Assembly (NCBI RefSeq): GCF_002198735.1
Contig: NZ_MWLO01000149.1
Coordinates: forward strand, 30,655-94,654
Source: Ideonella sp. A 288
GTDB taxonomy: Bacteria > Pseudomonadota > Gammaproteobacteria > Burkholderiales > Burkholderiaceae_C
Direction: 5' to 3'
Length of the DNA stretch: 64,000 bases
Part shown: in pieces, positions 37,453 through 47,259 of the stretch
Layout of the letters: every line of letters starts with the position of its first letter
How positions within the stretch are numbered: position 1 is the first letter of the stretch
The notes under the pieces: model-generated
Database searches by the model: none
What the model was told of the DNA's origin: nothing
Seen by the model: the letters and a program-made list of their open reading frames with translations, nothing else
Program-made: the position numbers and the translations under genes

Positions 37453-40400
37453 GCCTCGGCGCGAACCGCTGGCATGTCATCGCACAGTCCAGCTTCCCGT
37501 GGGAGCGGGAAGCGCTGGAGTGGCTGCGCGCGCAGTTGCCGGACCGCGAGCCCTGGCACGTCTGGACCAACTTCGAGTTCATCGACGAAGAAGGCAAGGT
37601 CAACGAGGTGGATGCGTTAGCACTGACGCCTGCCGGCTTGTTCGTCATCGAGGTGAAGTCCCGCCCAGGCTCGGTGGCTGGTGACGCCCACACCTGGACC
37701 TGGTCGACCGATGGCCGCGACCGTTCCGTCGACAACCCGCTGCTGCTGACCGATCGCAAGTCCAAGCGGCTGGCCAGCCTGATTCGCCGTCAGCCTGCCG
37801 TCGTCAAGGCGAAGATGAAGGTTCCCTTCTTCACGCCCTTGGTCTTTCTGTCGTCGACCTCCATCACCTGCCGGCTGCAGGGCCACGCCCGCAGCGGTGT
37901 CTACCTGCGAGGCAGGCCAGCCCACCCGGACGACGATGGTGTGGTGGCGGCGTTGACCTTCGGCATCCGGGGCGAGCAGAACGCGGCGCCGCTGGATTCC
38001 GCCGCCGTCAAGGCGCTGGCCAAGGGCCTGGCAGAAGCCGGCATCCGTCCGTCGAATAAGCACCGCCAAGTCGGCGACTACCGGCTCGACAAGCTCATCA
38101 CCGACGGAGACAGTTTTCAGGAATGGCAAGCACGCCACGTGGGTGTGGACGTGCAGCGGCGCGTGCGCATCTACAACCTGGCCAACGCCGCCAGCCCCGA
38201 GGCGCGCCAGACCCTCGTGCGCCAGGCCCAGCGCGAATTCAAGATGCTGGAAGGCATCGAGCACGGCGGCATCCTGCGCTGCCGTGAATACAAGGACAGC
38301 GAGCTCGGCCCCGCCCTGGTCTTCGACCTGGACCAACGCGCCGTCCGCCTCGATCACCTGATGCGTGACCACGGTTCACACCTGGGTGTGACACAGCGCC
38401 TGCAGCTGGTGCGCGAAATTGCCGAGGTTCTCAAGTACGCCCACTCGCGCCGCCTGCACCATCGGGCGCTGGGCCCGCAGAGCGTGCTGGTGCGTGACAT
38501 CGAGACCGCCACACCGCGCGTGCAGCTGATGAACTGGCAGACCGCTGCGCGTGAGTCCGAAGGTTCCAGCAGCAACTCGACCCTGCACCGCACCACGGGC
38601 ACGGCCCACGTGCAGTCGTATGTCGAAGACCCGGGCCTGGTGTACCTGGCACCCGAGACGGCTCGCGCCGACCCTGCGCATGGCGCTGAGCTGGACGTCT
38701 TCTCGCTGGGCTGCCTGACCTGGTTGATCTTCTCGGGGCAAGCGCCGGCCGCGTCGATCCTGGACCTCTACGACAAGCTGCGACGGGGCCAGGGTCTGCA
38801 ACTGTCCGACGCGATGGACGGGTGCCCGACCAGCCTGCAAGAGCTGGTGCAGTTCGCCACCAGCCCGGAGGTCATCACCCGCTACGGCTCCATCCAGGAG
38901 TTTCTGGACGACCTGGACAAGGTTGAAGAAGAACTGACCACGCCCGACCCTGAAACCACGGTCGACCCCAGCCAGGCCAATGTCAACGACCGGCTCGAAG
39001 GCGGCTACACGGTCGTGCGGCGCTTGGGCCGCGGGTCGTCCAGCGACGCATTGCTGGTACGGCCCAGTGGCAGTGAAGACGAGCTGGTCCTCAAGGTCGC
39101 GGTGGACGTCAGTCACAACGACAACCTGCAGGCCGAAGCCGAGGCGCTGGGCAAGCTCCGCCACCCCAACATCGTCGAACTGCGCGGCGTTGCTTCGGTC
39201 AACGGCCGCACCGCGCTCTTGCTGAAGAGCGCTGGCGATGAAACCTTGGCGCAACGCATCAAGGCCGACGGCAGGCTGTCGATGGAGATGTTGCAGCGCT
39301 GGGGCGAAGAGCTGTTGGACACCGTGCGTCTATTGGAAGAGAACGCGGTCGTGCACCGCGACATCAAGCCCGACAACATCGGCATCGCCAAGAACCGCAG
39401 TGGCCGCCTGACCCTGGTGCTGTTCGACTTCTCCCTGACGCGCACGCCCCCAGAAAATCTCAAGGCCGGCACGCCGCCTTACCTGGACCCCTTCCTGGGC
39501 CTGCGCGCCCAGAAGCGCTGGGACCTGCACGCCGAACGCTTCGCTGCCGCGGTCACCTTGTATGAGATGGCCGTGGGCCGCGTGCCGCGCTGGGGTGATG
39601 GACAGTCCGCCACCGAAGTCACCCAGGCCGAGGCCACGATCGAGCTCGACCTGTTCGACCCGGCCGTGCGCGAGCCTATGCAGGCCTTCTTCACCAAGGC
39701 GCTGGCACGCGAGGCGCGTGATCGCCACGACAACGCTGAAGACTTGCTGCGGGCCTGGCGGGCCGTGTTTGAACGCGCCACCACGGCGCACCCCAGCGCC
39801 CCCAATGGCTTCGAAGCCCTGGCGCCCACGGTCACTGCCAGCACCACCATGGCCGAGCTGGGCTACAGCCTGGAAGCCATCGACGTGCTGGACCGCATGG
39901 GCATCCACAACGCCGTCGAACTGCTGGCTGTGGACCGCATCCGCTTCCGCTACCTGCGTGGCGTGGGCGACAAGCTGCGGCGCGAGATCCGGGTGAAGGC
40001 GAAAGACTTGGCGCGCCTGCGGCCCGACCTCACCCAGGGGCGCGGCAGCCTGCACGAAGGCGACGACACCGAGGTGGACGATCGCCAGCCTCTGTCGGTC
40101 AATGAATTGGCCAATCAACTGCTGCCCAAGCGCTACGCCGGCGACGACCGCCCCGAAGAAGCGGCACTGTCCTGGTACCTGGGCCTGGAAGACGAAGTCA
40201 CCCCCGGCACCTGGCCCACACCGGGCGAAGCCGCCAAGGCTGGCGGAGTGGACCGCTCGACCTTGATTGCCACGCTCGACAAGGCCCGCCAACGCTGGCT
40301 GAAGAACAAGGTGTTCACCGCGCTGCGCAACGACCTGCAGGAACTGCTGGCCGCGCAAGGCCAGGTCATGACCTTGCGCGAAGGCGCGCTGGCGCTGCTG

Positions 40401-41720
40401 GCCTTGCGTGGCTGTGCCGAGCAAGACGACGCAGCCCGCCTGCGCCAGGCCTGCGCGGTGCTGCGTGCCGCGGTGGAGGCCGATGCCCAGACCGAGCAGC
40501 CGCGCTACGAAGCCTTCGCACACGACCCCGACCCGCTGATTGCCGCCAACGCCACCTGGGCCGACTACGCCCGCCTGCTCGGCCAGACCGCCGACACCTG
40601 CGCTTTGGCCGATCCGCTGCTGCCGCCAGAACGTGCCTTGAAGGCCTTGGAGGACGTCCGTGTGCCCGGGCAAGCGGCCCCAGGCCAGGATGGCGACGAG
40701 CTGTTCGGTCCGGCTGCCGGCGCTGTGCCGTCGGCACCCGCACTCAGTGCCACGCGCTTGCTGCGCCTGGCCACCAACGCATCGCGTGCCGCGGCGCTTT
40801 CGGCCCGCCAGGAGATCTACCCACGCGGCATGCCGGCCTTGCTGTCGCTGCGCCAGTCGGTCAATGCACTGGTGGGCGTGACCCTGAACGAACGGCAACT
40901 CCAGGAACGCGTGCGCGGCCGCTACCCGGACGCTGAACCGCTGCCCGGCCGGCCCCAGCTTGACCGAATGCTGGAAGCCGTGGGCGCACCCCTGGCCTGG
41001 AACGATGTGGGCCGCGTGTACACCCACCTGCGTCTGGATGCCGGCGCCAGCGCCGGCACCACCACCTTCCTGAGCCGCCAGCCCACGCGCCTGCCCAGCC
41101 GGCCGGCGGACGATGCACCGCCTAACGCTGCCATCAGTGACGCCCGCGACCTGGAGCGCCGGCTGCAGCAGCAACTTCAACAAGGCGGCATGCTCACGTT
41201 GACCGTGGTTCCCCGGTTGGCCCGGCGTGCCGAGACTGAACTGCTGACTCGCTTTGGCCCAGGCTCATCACAGAGCCGAGCGGTACAGCGCCTGAGCGTG
41301 GACGCGTTGTTGCTGCGCGAGCTGCGCGTGCAGGCCGACTCCTTGAAGGTCGATTGGAGCACTGTGCTGCGGGCTGACGCCGCCGCCGCCGGCACCCGCG
41401 ACTGGACCAACTTGCTGCGCTTGGTGCAACGCACACTGCCGGCTCTGCGGCAGGCCCTGCTCTCCAGTGCCGCACCCTTGCTGGTGGTGAACGCCGGCTT
41501 GCTGGCGCGCTACGGTCTGCTGGGCGTGGTGAGCGAACTGGAACAGGCCGCTGGCCGCCCGGGCCAGACGCCGGCGGCCTGGGTTCTGCTGCCGGGCCAC
41601 CGCCCGGGCACGGCAGAGATCGACGGCACACCCGTGCCCCTGGTCTATGCCCAAGCCGTGGCAGCTTTGACCCCCGCCTGGATCAACAACGAACACCGCA
41701 GCCAGGGCATGACCGCTTGA
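37449..41720 (+). CDS. pglW: BREX type 2 serine/threonine kinase PglW
   Basis: 1423 residues. An N-terminal NERD nuclease-like domain (about residues 13-125) has D55 and E68-V-K70 in VIEVKSR. A degenerate kinase-like region follows, with HHRA at 336-339 in place of HRD and no DFG. A second kinase domain begins at the glycine loop near G527 (LGRGSSSDALL), has the ATP lysine in VLKVAV, HRDIKPDN at 636 and DFS instead of DFG at 660-662. The C-terminal 600 residues include a helix-hairpin-helix-like part (IHNAVELLAVDRIRFRYLRGVGDKLR). PglW is the kinase of the Pgl/BREX-2 phage-exclusion system, which includes the methyltransferase encoded 49 bases downstream. Confidence 0.93.
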   Translation: MSLGANRWHVIAQSSFPWEREALEWLRAQLPDREPWHVWTNFEFIDEEGKVNEVDALALTPAGLFVIEVKSRPGSVAGDAHTWTWSTDGRDRSVDNPLLLTDRKSKRLASLIRRQPAVVKAKMKVPFFTPLVFLSSTSITCRLQGHARSGVYLRGRPAHPDDDGVVAALTFGIRGEQNAAPLDSAAVKALAKGLAEAGIRPSNKHRQVGDYRLDKLITDGDSFQEWQARHVGVDVQRRVRIYNLANAASPEARQTLVRQAQREFKMLEGIEHGGILRCREYKDSELGPALVFDLDQRAVRLDHLMRDHGSHLGVTQRLQLVREIAEVLKYAHSRRLHHRALGPQSVLVRDIETATPRVQLMNWQTAARESEGSSSNSTLHRTTGTAHVQSYVEDPGLVYLAPETARADPAHGAELDVFSLGCLTWLIFSGQAPAASILDLYDKLRRGQGLQLSDAMDGCPTSLQELVQFATSPEVITRYGSIQEFLDDLDKVEEELTTPDPETTVDPSQANVNDRLEGGYTVVRRLGRGSSSDALLVRPSGSEDELVLKVAVDVSHNDNLQAEAEALGKLRHPNIVELRGVASVNGRTALLLKSAGDETLAQRIKADGRLSMEMLQRWGEELLDTVRLLEENAVVHRDIKPDNIGIAKNRSGRLTLVLFDFSLTRTPPENLKAGTPPYLDPFLGLRAQKRWDLHAERFAAAVTLYEMAVGRVPRWGDGQSATEVTQAEATIELDLFDPAVREPMQAFFTKALAREARDRHDNAEDLLRAWRAVFERATTAHPSAPNGFEALAPTVTASTTMAELGYSLEAIDVLDRMGIHNAVELLAVDRIRFRYLRGVGDKLRREIRVKAKDLARLRPDLTQGRGSLHEGDDTEVDDRQPLSVNELANQLLPKRYAGDDRPEEAALSWYLGLEDEVTPGTWPTPGEAAKAGGVDRSTLIATLDKARQRWLKNKVFTALRNDLQELLAAQGQVMTLREGALALLALRGCAEQDDAARLRQACAVLRAAVEADAQTEQPRYEAFAHDPDPLIAANATWADYARLLGQTADTCALADPLLPPERALKALEDVRVPGQAAPGQDGDELFGPAAGAVPSAPALSATRLLRLATNASRAAALSARQEIYPRGMPALLSLRQSVNALVGVTLNERQLQERVRGRYPDAEPLPGRPQLDRMLEAVGAPLAWNDVGRVYTHLRLDAGASAGTTTFLSRQPTRLPSRPADDAPPNAAISDARDLERRLQQQLQQGGMLTLTVVPRLARRAETELLTRFGPGSSQSRAVQRLSVDALLLRELRVQADSLKVDWSTVLRADAAAAGTRDWTNLLRLVQRTLPALRQALLSSAAPLLVVNAGLLARYGLLGVVSELEQAAGRPGQTPAAWVLLPGHRPGTAEIDGTPVPLVYAQAVAALTPAWINNEHRSQGMTA

Positions 41721-41769
41721 GCAACATCGCCCGAGTCAGTGGCCCACAACCCGTTCTGGAACCTACCCC

Positions 41770-44700
41770 TTGATCAACGCAAAGCAGTTGCTTGCAGACC
41801 TGACCCGCCAGCTCAAGCGCCTGGAAGACGACCTGCGTGATCGCATCTTCCAACAGGACGAGTTGCCTGAGCTGAAAGCGGCGCTGCAGCTTGAATGGCA
41901 AGCTGCACGTGAGGCCGAGCGTTGCGCCGAGACCTTCGAGAGCTGGGTCGAGCAGGTGCTGACGCAGGCTGGCGTGCACTGGCTACTGAGCGGCGTGTTC
42001 CTGCGCTTCATCGAAGACAACGCGCTGGTGGACCGCCCGTGGATTGCCGGCCCTCCGGCATCGGGCCGGCTGGCGCTGGCGCAAGACCGTTTTGAGACCT
42101 ACTTCCGCGCCCACCCGCTGGAAAACGAACGCGACTACCTCGTCGCCGCGTTTCGCGAAGCTGGCGCACTGCCGGGCCTGCAGACCTTCTTCGACGCGGA
42201 CCGCAACCCCGTCTTCCGTTTGCCCATCAGCGGCGACGCGGCCAAGGTGCTGCGCCAGTTCTGGCAGCAGGTGGACCCGGACACCGGCGACCTGGTGCAC
42301 GACTTCACCGACGCCGACTGGAACACCCGCTTCCTGGGCGACCTGTACCAGGATCTGAGCGAAGCCACCCGCAAGCGCTACGCGCTGCTGCAGACGCCCG
42401 AGTTCGTTGAAGAGTTCATCCTCGACCGCACGCTGACGCCGGCCATCCGCGAGTTCGGCTTTCGCGATGTGCGGATGATCGACCCCACTTGCGGCAGCGG
42501 CCACTTCCTGCTGGGCGGCTTTCATCGGCTGGTGGCCGAATGGCTGCAGGCCGAGCCGGGGCTGAACCCGGGCGTCATTGCCAAGAGCGCACTCAATGCG
42601 GTGGCGGGTGTGGACCTGAACCCCTTTGCGGCGGCCATCGCGCGCTTCCGCCTGTGGGTGGCGGCGCTGAAGGTGGCCGAGGTGCGCCGCCTGGCCGATG
42701 CGCCCGACTTCCAGGTGCATGTGGCCATTGGCGACAGCCTGCTGCACGGCAGCCGCTTTGGCCTGAGCGAAACGGCCTCACTGCTCGGCGCGTCTGAAAC
42801 GCTGGCCGGCTATGGCTTGAACCACGCCTACGTCAGCGAAGACCTGACCCAGGTGCAGCAGATCTTGAGTCAGCAGTACCACGCGGTGGTGGGCAACCCG
42901 CCTTACATCGTGGTGAAGGATGCGGCACTGAATGCGGCCTATCGGTTGAAGTACCCGCGCAGTTGCCACATGAAGTATTCGCTAGGGGCGCCGTTCACCG
43001 AACGCTTCTTCGAGCTGGCGCTAACCCCCAAAGCAGGCTCGCAGGGTGCCGGCTATGTGGGCCTGATCACCGCCAACTCGTTCATGAAGCGCGAGTTCGG
43101 TTCCAAGCTGATCGAGCAGGTGCTGCCTCGGCTGGACCTGAGCCATGTGGTGGACACCTCGGGTGCGTACATCCCCGGTCACGGCACTCCCACGGTCATT
43201 TTGTTCGGCCGCCACCGCGCGCCGGTGAGTGAGAGCGTACGCACCGTGATGGGCATTAAGAGTGAGCCGAGCACGCCAAACGACCCTGCCCGAGGGCTGG
43301 TGTGGAGCGCCATCGTCAATCAGATTGACCGGGCGGGCAGTGAGAGTGAGTTCGTCAGTGCCACTGACACGCTAAGGGCGACGTTTGGCAAGCATCCTTG
43401 GAGCATTGGGGGTGGTGGCGCCTCAGAACTTCGAGAGCAACTTGAAGGTGCATCCCGCGTCAGATTGTCCGAGTTGGTCGACTCGCTCGGCTTCATGGCC
43501 ATTACAGGAGAAGACGATGCATACCTGCTGCCGAGGTCAGTAGCGCGGCGTCTAGGCGCGCCGATCAGAGAGTTCATCCTTGGAGACGTCGTTCGTGACT
43601 GGTCTGCGCGGGGCGACGACTTTGTTGTCTTTCCTTACGTTGAGCGTGAACGCCTGTACGAACCCTGTGAAGTCACCGCAACAGCGGCGTACGGCAGACT
43701 GAGATGGCGCAACCGCTCGTTCCTTCGATCTCGCGTGATGTTTGGCAAGACAGCCGAACAACATGGATATCGCTGGGATCAATACATGCAGTTCATCAAG
43801 AACAGAGTGGCCGCCAGTTTCTTGATCACCTTCGCTGAAGTCGCCACCCACAACCACTTCGTTCTTGACCGCGGCGGCAAGGTGTTCAAGCAGACCGCTC
43901 CCGTCATCAAGCTGACCGCCGGCAGCGCAGAAGACGACCACTTGGGCCTGTTGGGGCTGCTGAATTCGTCTGTAGCCTGCTTCTGGCTGCAACAGGTTTG
44001 CCACAACAAGGGGCGACCCGGTGCGGAAAGTGCAGGAGCAGACGAGCGCTTCGAAATGCGCTACGCGATCAATGCCAGCAACGTTGCCGAGTTCCCGCTC
44101 GTTGAAGGACGTCCGCTGGACATTGCGGCTCGAATCGACCGACTGGCGCAAGAGTTGGCAGCAACGCAGCCTGCCGCTCTGCTTGCCCAGCCGACTGTTC
44201 CAACCCGACAGTCACTTGATACGGCACGAGAGCGTGCCGCCCAAATCCGCCGCCAGATGTTCGCTGCGCAGGATGAGCTGGATTGGCGCTGTTACCGCTT
44301 GTACGGACTGCTGCCGGCTGACGTTGACGAGGCGGAAGTCGAGTACGCCGATGCGGCCGAGATAAACCTGGGTGAGCGCGCCTTTGAGATTGTCCTGGCC
44401 AGGCAAGCAGCCGCTGGGCGTGTGCAGACAGTCTGGTTCGAGCGGCACGGGGCCAGCGCCATCACCGAAGTCCCAGCGCACTGGCCCGCGCCATACCGAG
44501 CCGTTGTTCAGCGTCGCATTGCGTTGATTGAGAACGACAAGACCCTCGGCCTGATGGAGCGGCCCGAGCACAAGCGCCGCTGGAACAGCCCGGCGTGGCA
44601 GGAGCTGGAGCAGGCCGCGCTGCGCGATTGGCTGCTGGACAAGCTCGAATCGCCTGCGCTCTGGCCGGTCAGTGCCGACCGTCCACCCCAGCTGACCAGC

Positions 44701-45567
44701 ACCCGCCGCCTGGCCGATGCTGTGGCGAAAGACGCCGCCTTCATGCAGATCGCTGAGCTGTACGCCGGTCAGGCCGGCTTTGATGTGCAGCAGTTGGTGG
44801 CCGACCTGGTGTCTTCCGAGAGCGTGCCCTTCCTGCCGGTGCTGCGCTACAGCGAAACCGGCCTGCGCAAGCGGGACCAATGGCAAGCCACCTGGGCCCT
44901 TCAACGGCAGGAAGACGCCATCGACGCAAAGGTGGTGGCCGACAACACCGAAACCTGGCGAGCTGAACTGACGGCGCAAGCCAAAGCGCAGTTCGGCAGC
45001 GCCGGCCTCGCGACCTTGTCTGACGAGGCGCAGGCCTGGATCGAGCAGCAACTGGCCGCCGAGATCGCCCGCCAGCAGGCAGAAGACAAGGCCGCGCAGA
45101 TCGGTCCCATCCCCGTGCCGCCCAAGTACCAAAGCAAAGACTTCCTGAAGGCCGACTTCTGGCGCTTGCGCGGCGGCCTGGACGTACCCAAGGAGCGCTG
45201 GGTCAGTTACACCGGCTGCGAGCGCGGCGCGGACGGCAGCCTGCCGCTGGCCTGGGCCGGCTGGAACCACCTGCAGCAGGCGACTGCCCTGGCCAGCTAC
45301 CTGCTGGAGATGAAAGACAACGAAGGCTGGGAGCCTGAGCGCCTGCAACCCCTGCTGGCCGGTCTTGACGAACTGGTGCCCTGGCTGAAGCAGTGGCACA
45401 ACGAGCCTGACCCGGCCTTCGACGGGGAGCGCATGGGCGACTACTACGAGGGTTTCGTCGCCGACCAGGCCCGCGAGCTGGGCTACACGCTGGCCGACCT
45501 GCGCAGCTGGAAACCCACCGTCACAGCCAAGCGCCGTGGCGGCCGGCCGCGCAAGGTGGTGGCGTGA
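41770..45567 (+). CDS. pglX: BREX type 2 adenine-specific DNA methyltransferase PglX
   Basis: 1265 residues. The TTG start gives the usual PglX N-terminus (MINAKQLLADLTRQLKRLEDDLRDR); no good ribosome site was seen, so translation may be modest. SAM-binding motif I is DPTCGSGHFLLGG at about 238, and catalytic motif IV NPPY is at 376-379, the N6-adenine type. A target-recognition region follows (about 480-800), then a long helical C-terminal part characteristic of PglX. In BREX, PglX marks host DNA and is needed for defence. The target site of this one is unknown. The stretch coding residues about 490-800 is less GC-rich than the ends, as often seen in exchanged specificity regions. Confidence 0.95.
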   Translation: MINAKQLLADLTRQLKRLEDDLRDRIFQQDELPELKAALQLEWQAAREAERCAETFESWVEQVLTQAGVHWLLSGVFLRFIEDNALVDRPWIAGPPASGRLALAQDRFETYFRAHPLENERDYLVAAFREAGALPGLQTFFDADRNPVFRLPISGDAAKVLRQFWQQVDPDTGDLVHDFTDADWNTRFLGDLYQDLSEATRKRYALLQTPEFVEEFILDRTLTPAIREFGFRDVRMIDPTCGSGHFLLGGFHRLVAEWLQAEPGLNPGVIAKSALNAVAGVDLNPFAAAIARFRLWVAALKVAEVRRLADAPDFQVHVAIGDSLLHGSRFGLSETASLLGASETLAGYGLNHAYVSEDLTQVQQILSQQYHAVVGNPPYIVVKDAALNAAYRLKYPRSCHMKYSLGAPFTERFFELALTPKAGSQGAGYVGLITANSFMKREFGSKLIEQVLPRLDLSHVVDTSGAYIPGHGTPTVILFGRHRAPVSESVRTVMGIKSEPSTPNDPARGLVWSAIVNQIDRAGSESEFVSATDTLRATFGKHPWSIGGGGASELREQLEGASRVRLSELVDSLGFMAITGEDDAYLLPRSVARRLGAPIREFILGDVVRDWSARGDDFVVFPYVERERLYEPCEVTATAAYGRLRWRNRSFLRSRVMFGKTAEQHGYRWDQYMQFIKNRVAASFLITFAEVATHNHFVLDRGGKVFKQTAPVIKLTAGSAEDDHLGLLGLLNSSVACFWLQQVCHNKGRPGAESAGADERFEMRYAINASNVAEFPLVEGRPLDIAARIDRLAQELAATQPAALLAQPTVPTRQSLDTARERAAQIRRQMFAAQDELDWRCYRLYGLLPADVDEAEVEYADAAEINLGERAFEIVLARQAAAGRVQTVWFERHGASAITEVPAHWPAPYRAVVQRRIALIENDKTLGLMERPEHKRRWNSPAWQELEQAALRDWLLDKLESPALWPVSADRPPQLTSTRRLADAVAKDAAFMQIAELYAGQAGFDVQQLVADLVSSESVPFLPVLRYSETGLRKRDQWQATWALQRQEDAIDAKVVADNTETWRAELTAQAKAQFGSAGLATLSDEAQAWIEQQLAAEIARQQAEDKAAQIGPIPVPPKYQSKDFLKADFWRLRGGLDVPKERWVSYTGCERGADGSLPLAWAGWNHLQQATALASYLLEMKDNEGWEPERLQPLLAGLDELVPWLKQWHNEPDPAFDGERMGDYYEGFVADQARELGYTLADLRSWKPTVTAKRRGGRPRKVVA

Positions 45568-45675
45568 ACGTGACCGTGGCTGGCCGCGCAGCGGAACGGG
45601 CCGGCGCGGTCGCGCGCGGGTACTGTCGTACAAAAAATCTTAGGCAAACCCACGAATCTAAAGAAAATCCGTGTC

Positions 45676-47247
45676 GTGTACGGAAAACCTGGGGCTGCCG
45701 TGATTGGCTATGAGTTTATTGCCGCCATGGTGGCCGAGTTCACCGGAATGCGCTTGCCACCCGTGCAGCGCCCGGCGCAGCTGCGGCCCGTGACACGCAT
45801 CGAGCCCATGGCCGACCTGCTGGCCGTGCCCCGCCATGTAGCGCCAGCCGAGGATGCCACGCTGCTGGACCATGTGCTCTTCGCCCTGAAACACGAAGAC
45901 CTGCAACTGCACCTGCTGCTTGAAGCACTGCGCCTGATCAATGCCGAAGAGTTGACTGACGCACTGGCCCTGCAGCGCACAGGCAGCTACCTGCGCAAGG
46001 CCGCCTTTCTTTGGGAAAAGGCGCACGGCCGTGAACTGCCGCTGCCCTGGGACAGCACCGGCGGCAACTACGTGGACCTGTTCGATGCCGACGCCTATTA
46101 CGTCGGCCCTGTGTGGGAGCGCAGCCAGCGCCTGCGGGTCAACTTCAATGGCATCGGCCCGCTGGAGTTCTGCCCGGTGGTGCGGCGCGATGACACGCTG
46201 GCTGCACGTGGCCAACAGGTGCTGGACAGGCTACACGCCTGGGCGGGCGACGCCCGCAACCAGGCCACGTTGGACCGGGTGCTGGGCTGGGCCTACCTGG
46301 CCGAGACCCGGGATTCCTTCGCCATCGAAAACGAGGTGCCAACGCCCGCCAAGGAGCAAGCGTTTCTGCAGGCGCTGGCCACCCTGCGCGAGCGGCGGCC
46401 GTTGACCGAGGACTATCTGGTCGAGCTGCAGAACACGGTGATCTCCAACCCCCTGATGGCTGAGGCCGAGTTCCGCCACCGGCAGAACTGGCTGCAGCGC
46501 GGTGGCCATGGTGCTCTGGCCGTGCGCTACGTGCCACCCGCGCCCGAGGCCATGCTGGCGCTGATGGACGGCTGGATGCGCATGGCCAACAGCACCGGAG
46601 GCGATGTACCGCCCCTGGTGCGGGCTGCGTTGGTGAGCTTTGGCTTCGTGTTCCTGCACCCCTTCATGGACGGCAACGGCCGGCTGTCTCGGCTGCTGGC
46701 CCACCACAGCCTGAACCTGCAGCAGGCGCTGCCGCTGGTCGACGGGCAAGCCACGTTGTTGCCCTTGTCCGTCGCGATGAAGCGGCACGAGGCCGACTAC
46801 CTGGCCACCCTGGAGGCCTTCAGCAGGCCTGCGCGCCACCTGTGGGACGTGACCTACCTGGCCGACAACGACTTCCTGTTCGACTTCAAGTCCACGCCGC
46901 ACATCTATGCGCACTGGAACGGCGATGCCGCTGCCCGCTTCGTCACCACCTGCGCCGAGCAGGCGTTGGCGCAGTCGCTGATCGAAGAGACGCAGTTCAT
47001 CCAGGCCTACGACCGCGCCTTCGAGCGCATCGACCGCGCCTTCAACTTGCCGAACCGGACGATCAATCTGCTGATCCAGTGGATCCGCCAGAACGGTGGG
47101 CAGATGCCTGCACGGCGGCGCAACGCGCCTGAGCTGGTGGGCCTGCAGCCCGACCAGATCGACCACATTGCAGCCCTCGTGGCCGAGTGCTTCAACTCGC
47201 AGGAACAGGGCCAACCACCGAACGATCAACGGGCCAATGAAGCCTGA
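45676..47247 (+). CDS. Fic-domain protein inside the BREX operon
   Basis: 523 residues from GTG 45676; the start is uncertain because the frame is open upstream and the first ATG is 17 codons in. The Fic motif HPFMDGNGR at 328-336 is complete, with catalytic H328, which predicts AMP transfer from ATP to a protein hydroxyl. S214-F-A-I-E218-N matches the autoinhibitory (S/T)xxxE(G/N) motif and lies N-terminal to the catalytic motif, as in class II Fic enzymes; E218 would block ATP. A C-terminal winged-helix-like tail follows. It lies 108 bases after pglX and 12 before pglY, co-directional, though Fic is not a core BREX-2 gene. Role in defence, for instance a guard toxin, is inferred. Confidence 0.9.
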   Translation: MYGKPGAAVIGYEFIAAMVAEFTGMRLPPVQRPAQLRPVTRIEPMADLLAVPRHVAPAEDATLLDHVLFALKHEDLQLHLLLEALRLINAEELTDALALQRTGSYLRKAAFLWEKAHGRELPLPWDSTGGNYVDLFDADAYYVGPVWERSQRLRVNFNGIGPLEFCPVVRRDDTLAARGQQVLDRLHAWAGDARNQATLDRVLGWAYLAETRDSFAIENEVPTPAKEQAFLQALATLRERRPLTEDYLVELQNTVISNPLMAEAEFRHRQNWLQRGGHGALAVRYVPPAPEAMLALMDGWMRMANSTGGDVPPLVRAALVSFGFVFLHPFMDGNGRLSRLLAHHSLNLQQALPLVDGQATLLPLSVAMKRHEADYLATLEAFSRPARHLWDVTYLADNDFLFDFKSTPHIYAHWNGDAAARFVTTCAEQALAQSLIEETQFIQAYDRAFERIDRAFNLPNRTINLLIQWIRQNGGQMPARRRNAPELVGLQPDQIDHIAALVAECFNSQEQGQPPNDQRANEA

Positions 47248-47259
47248 GGGAGCATCCGC

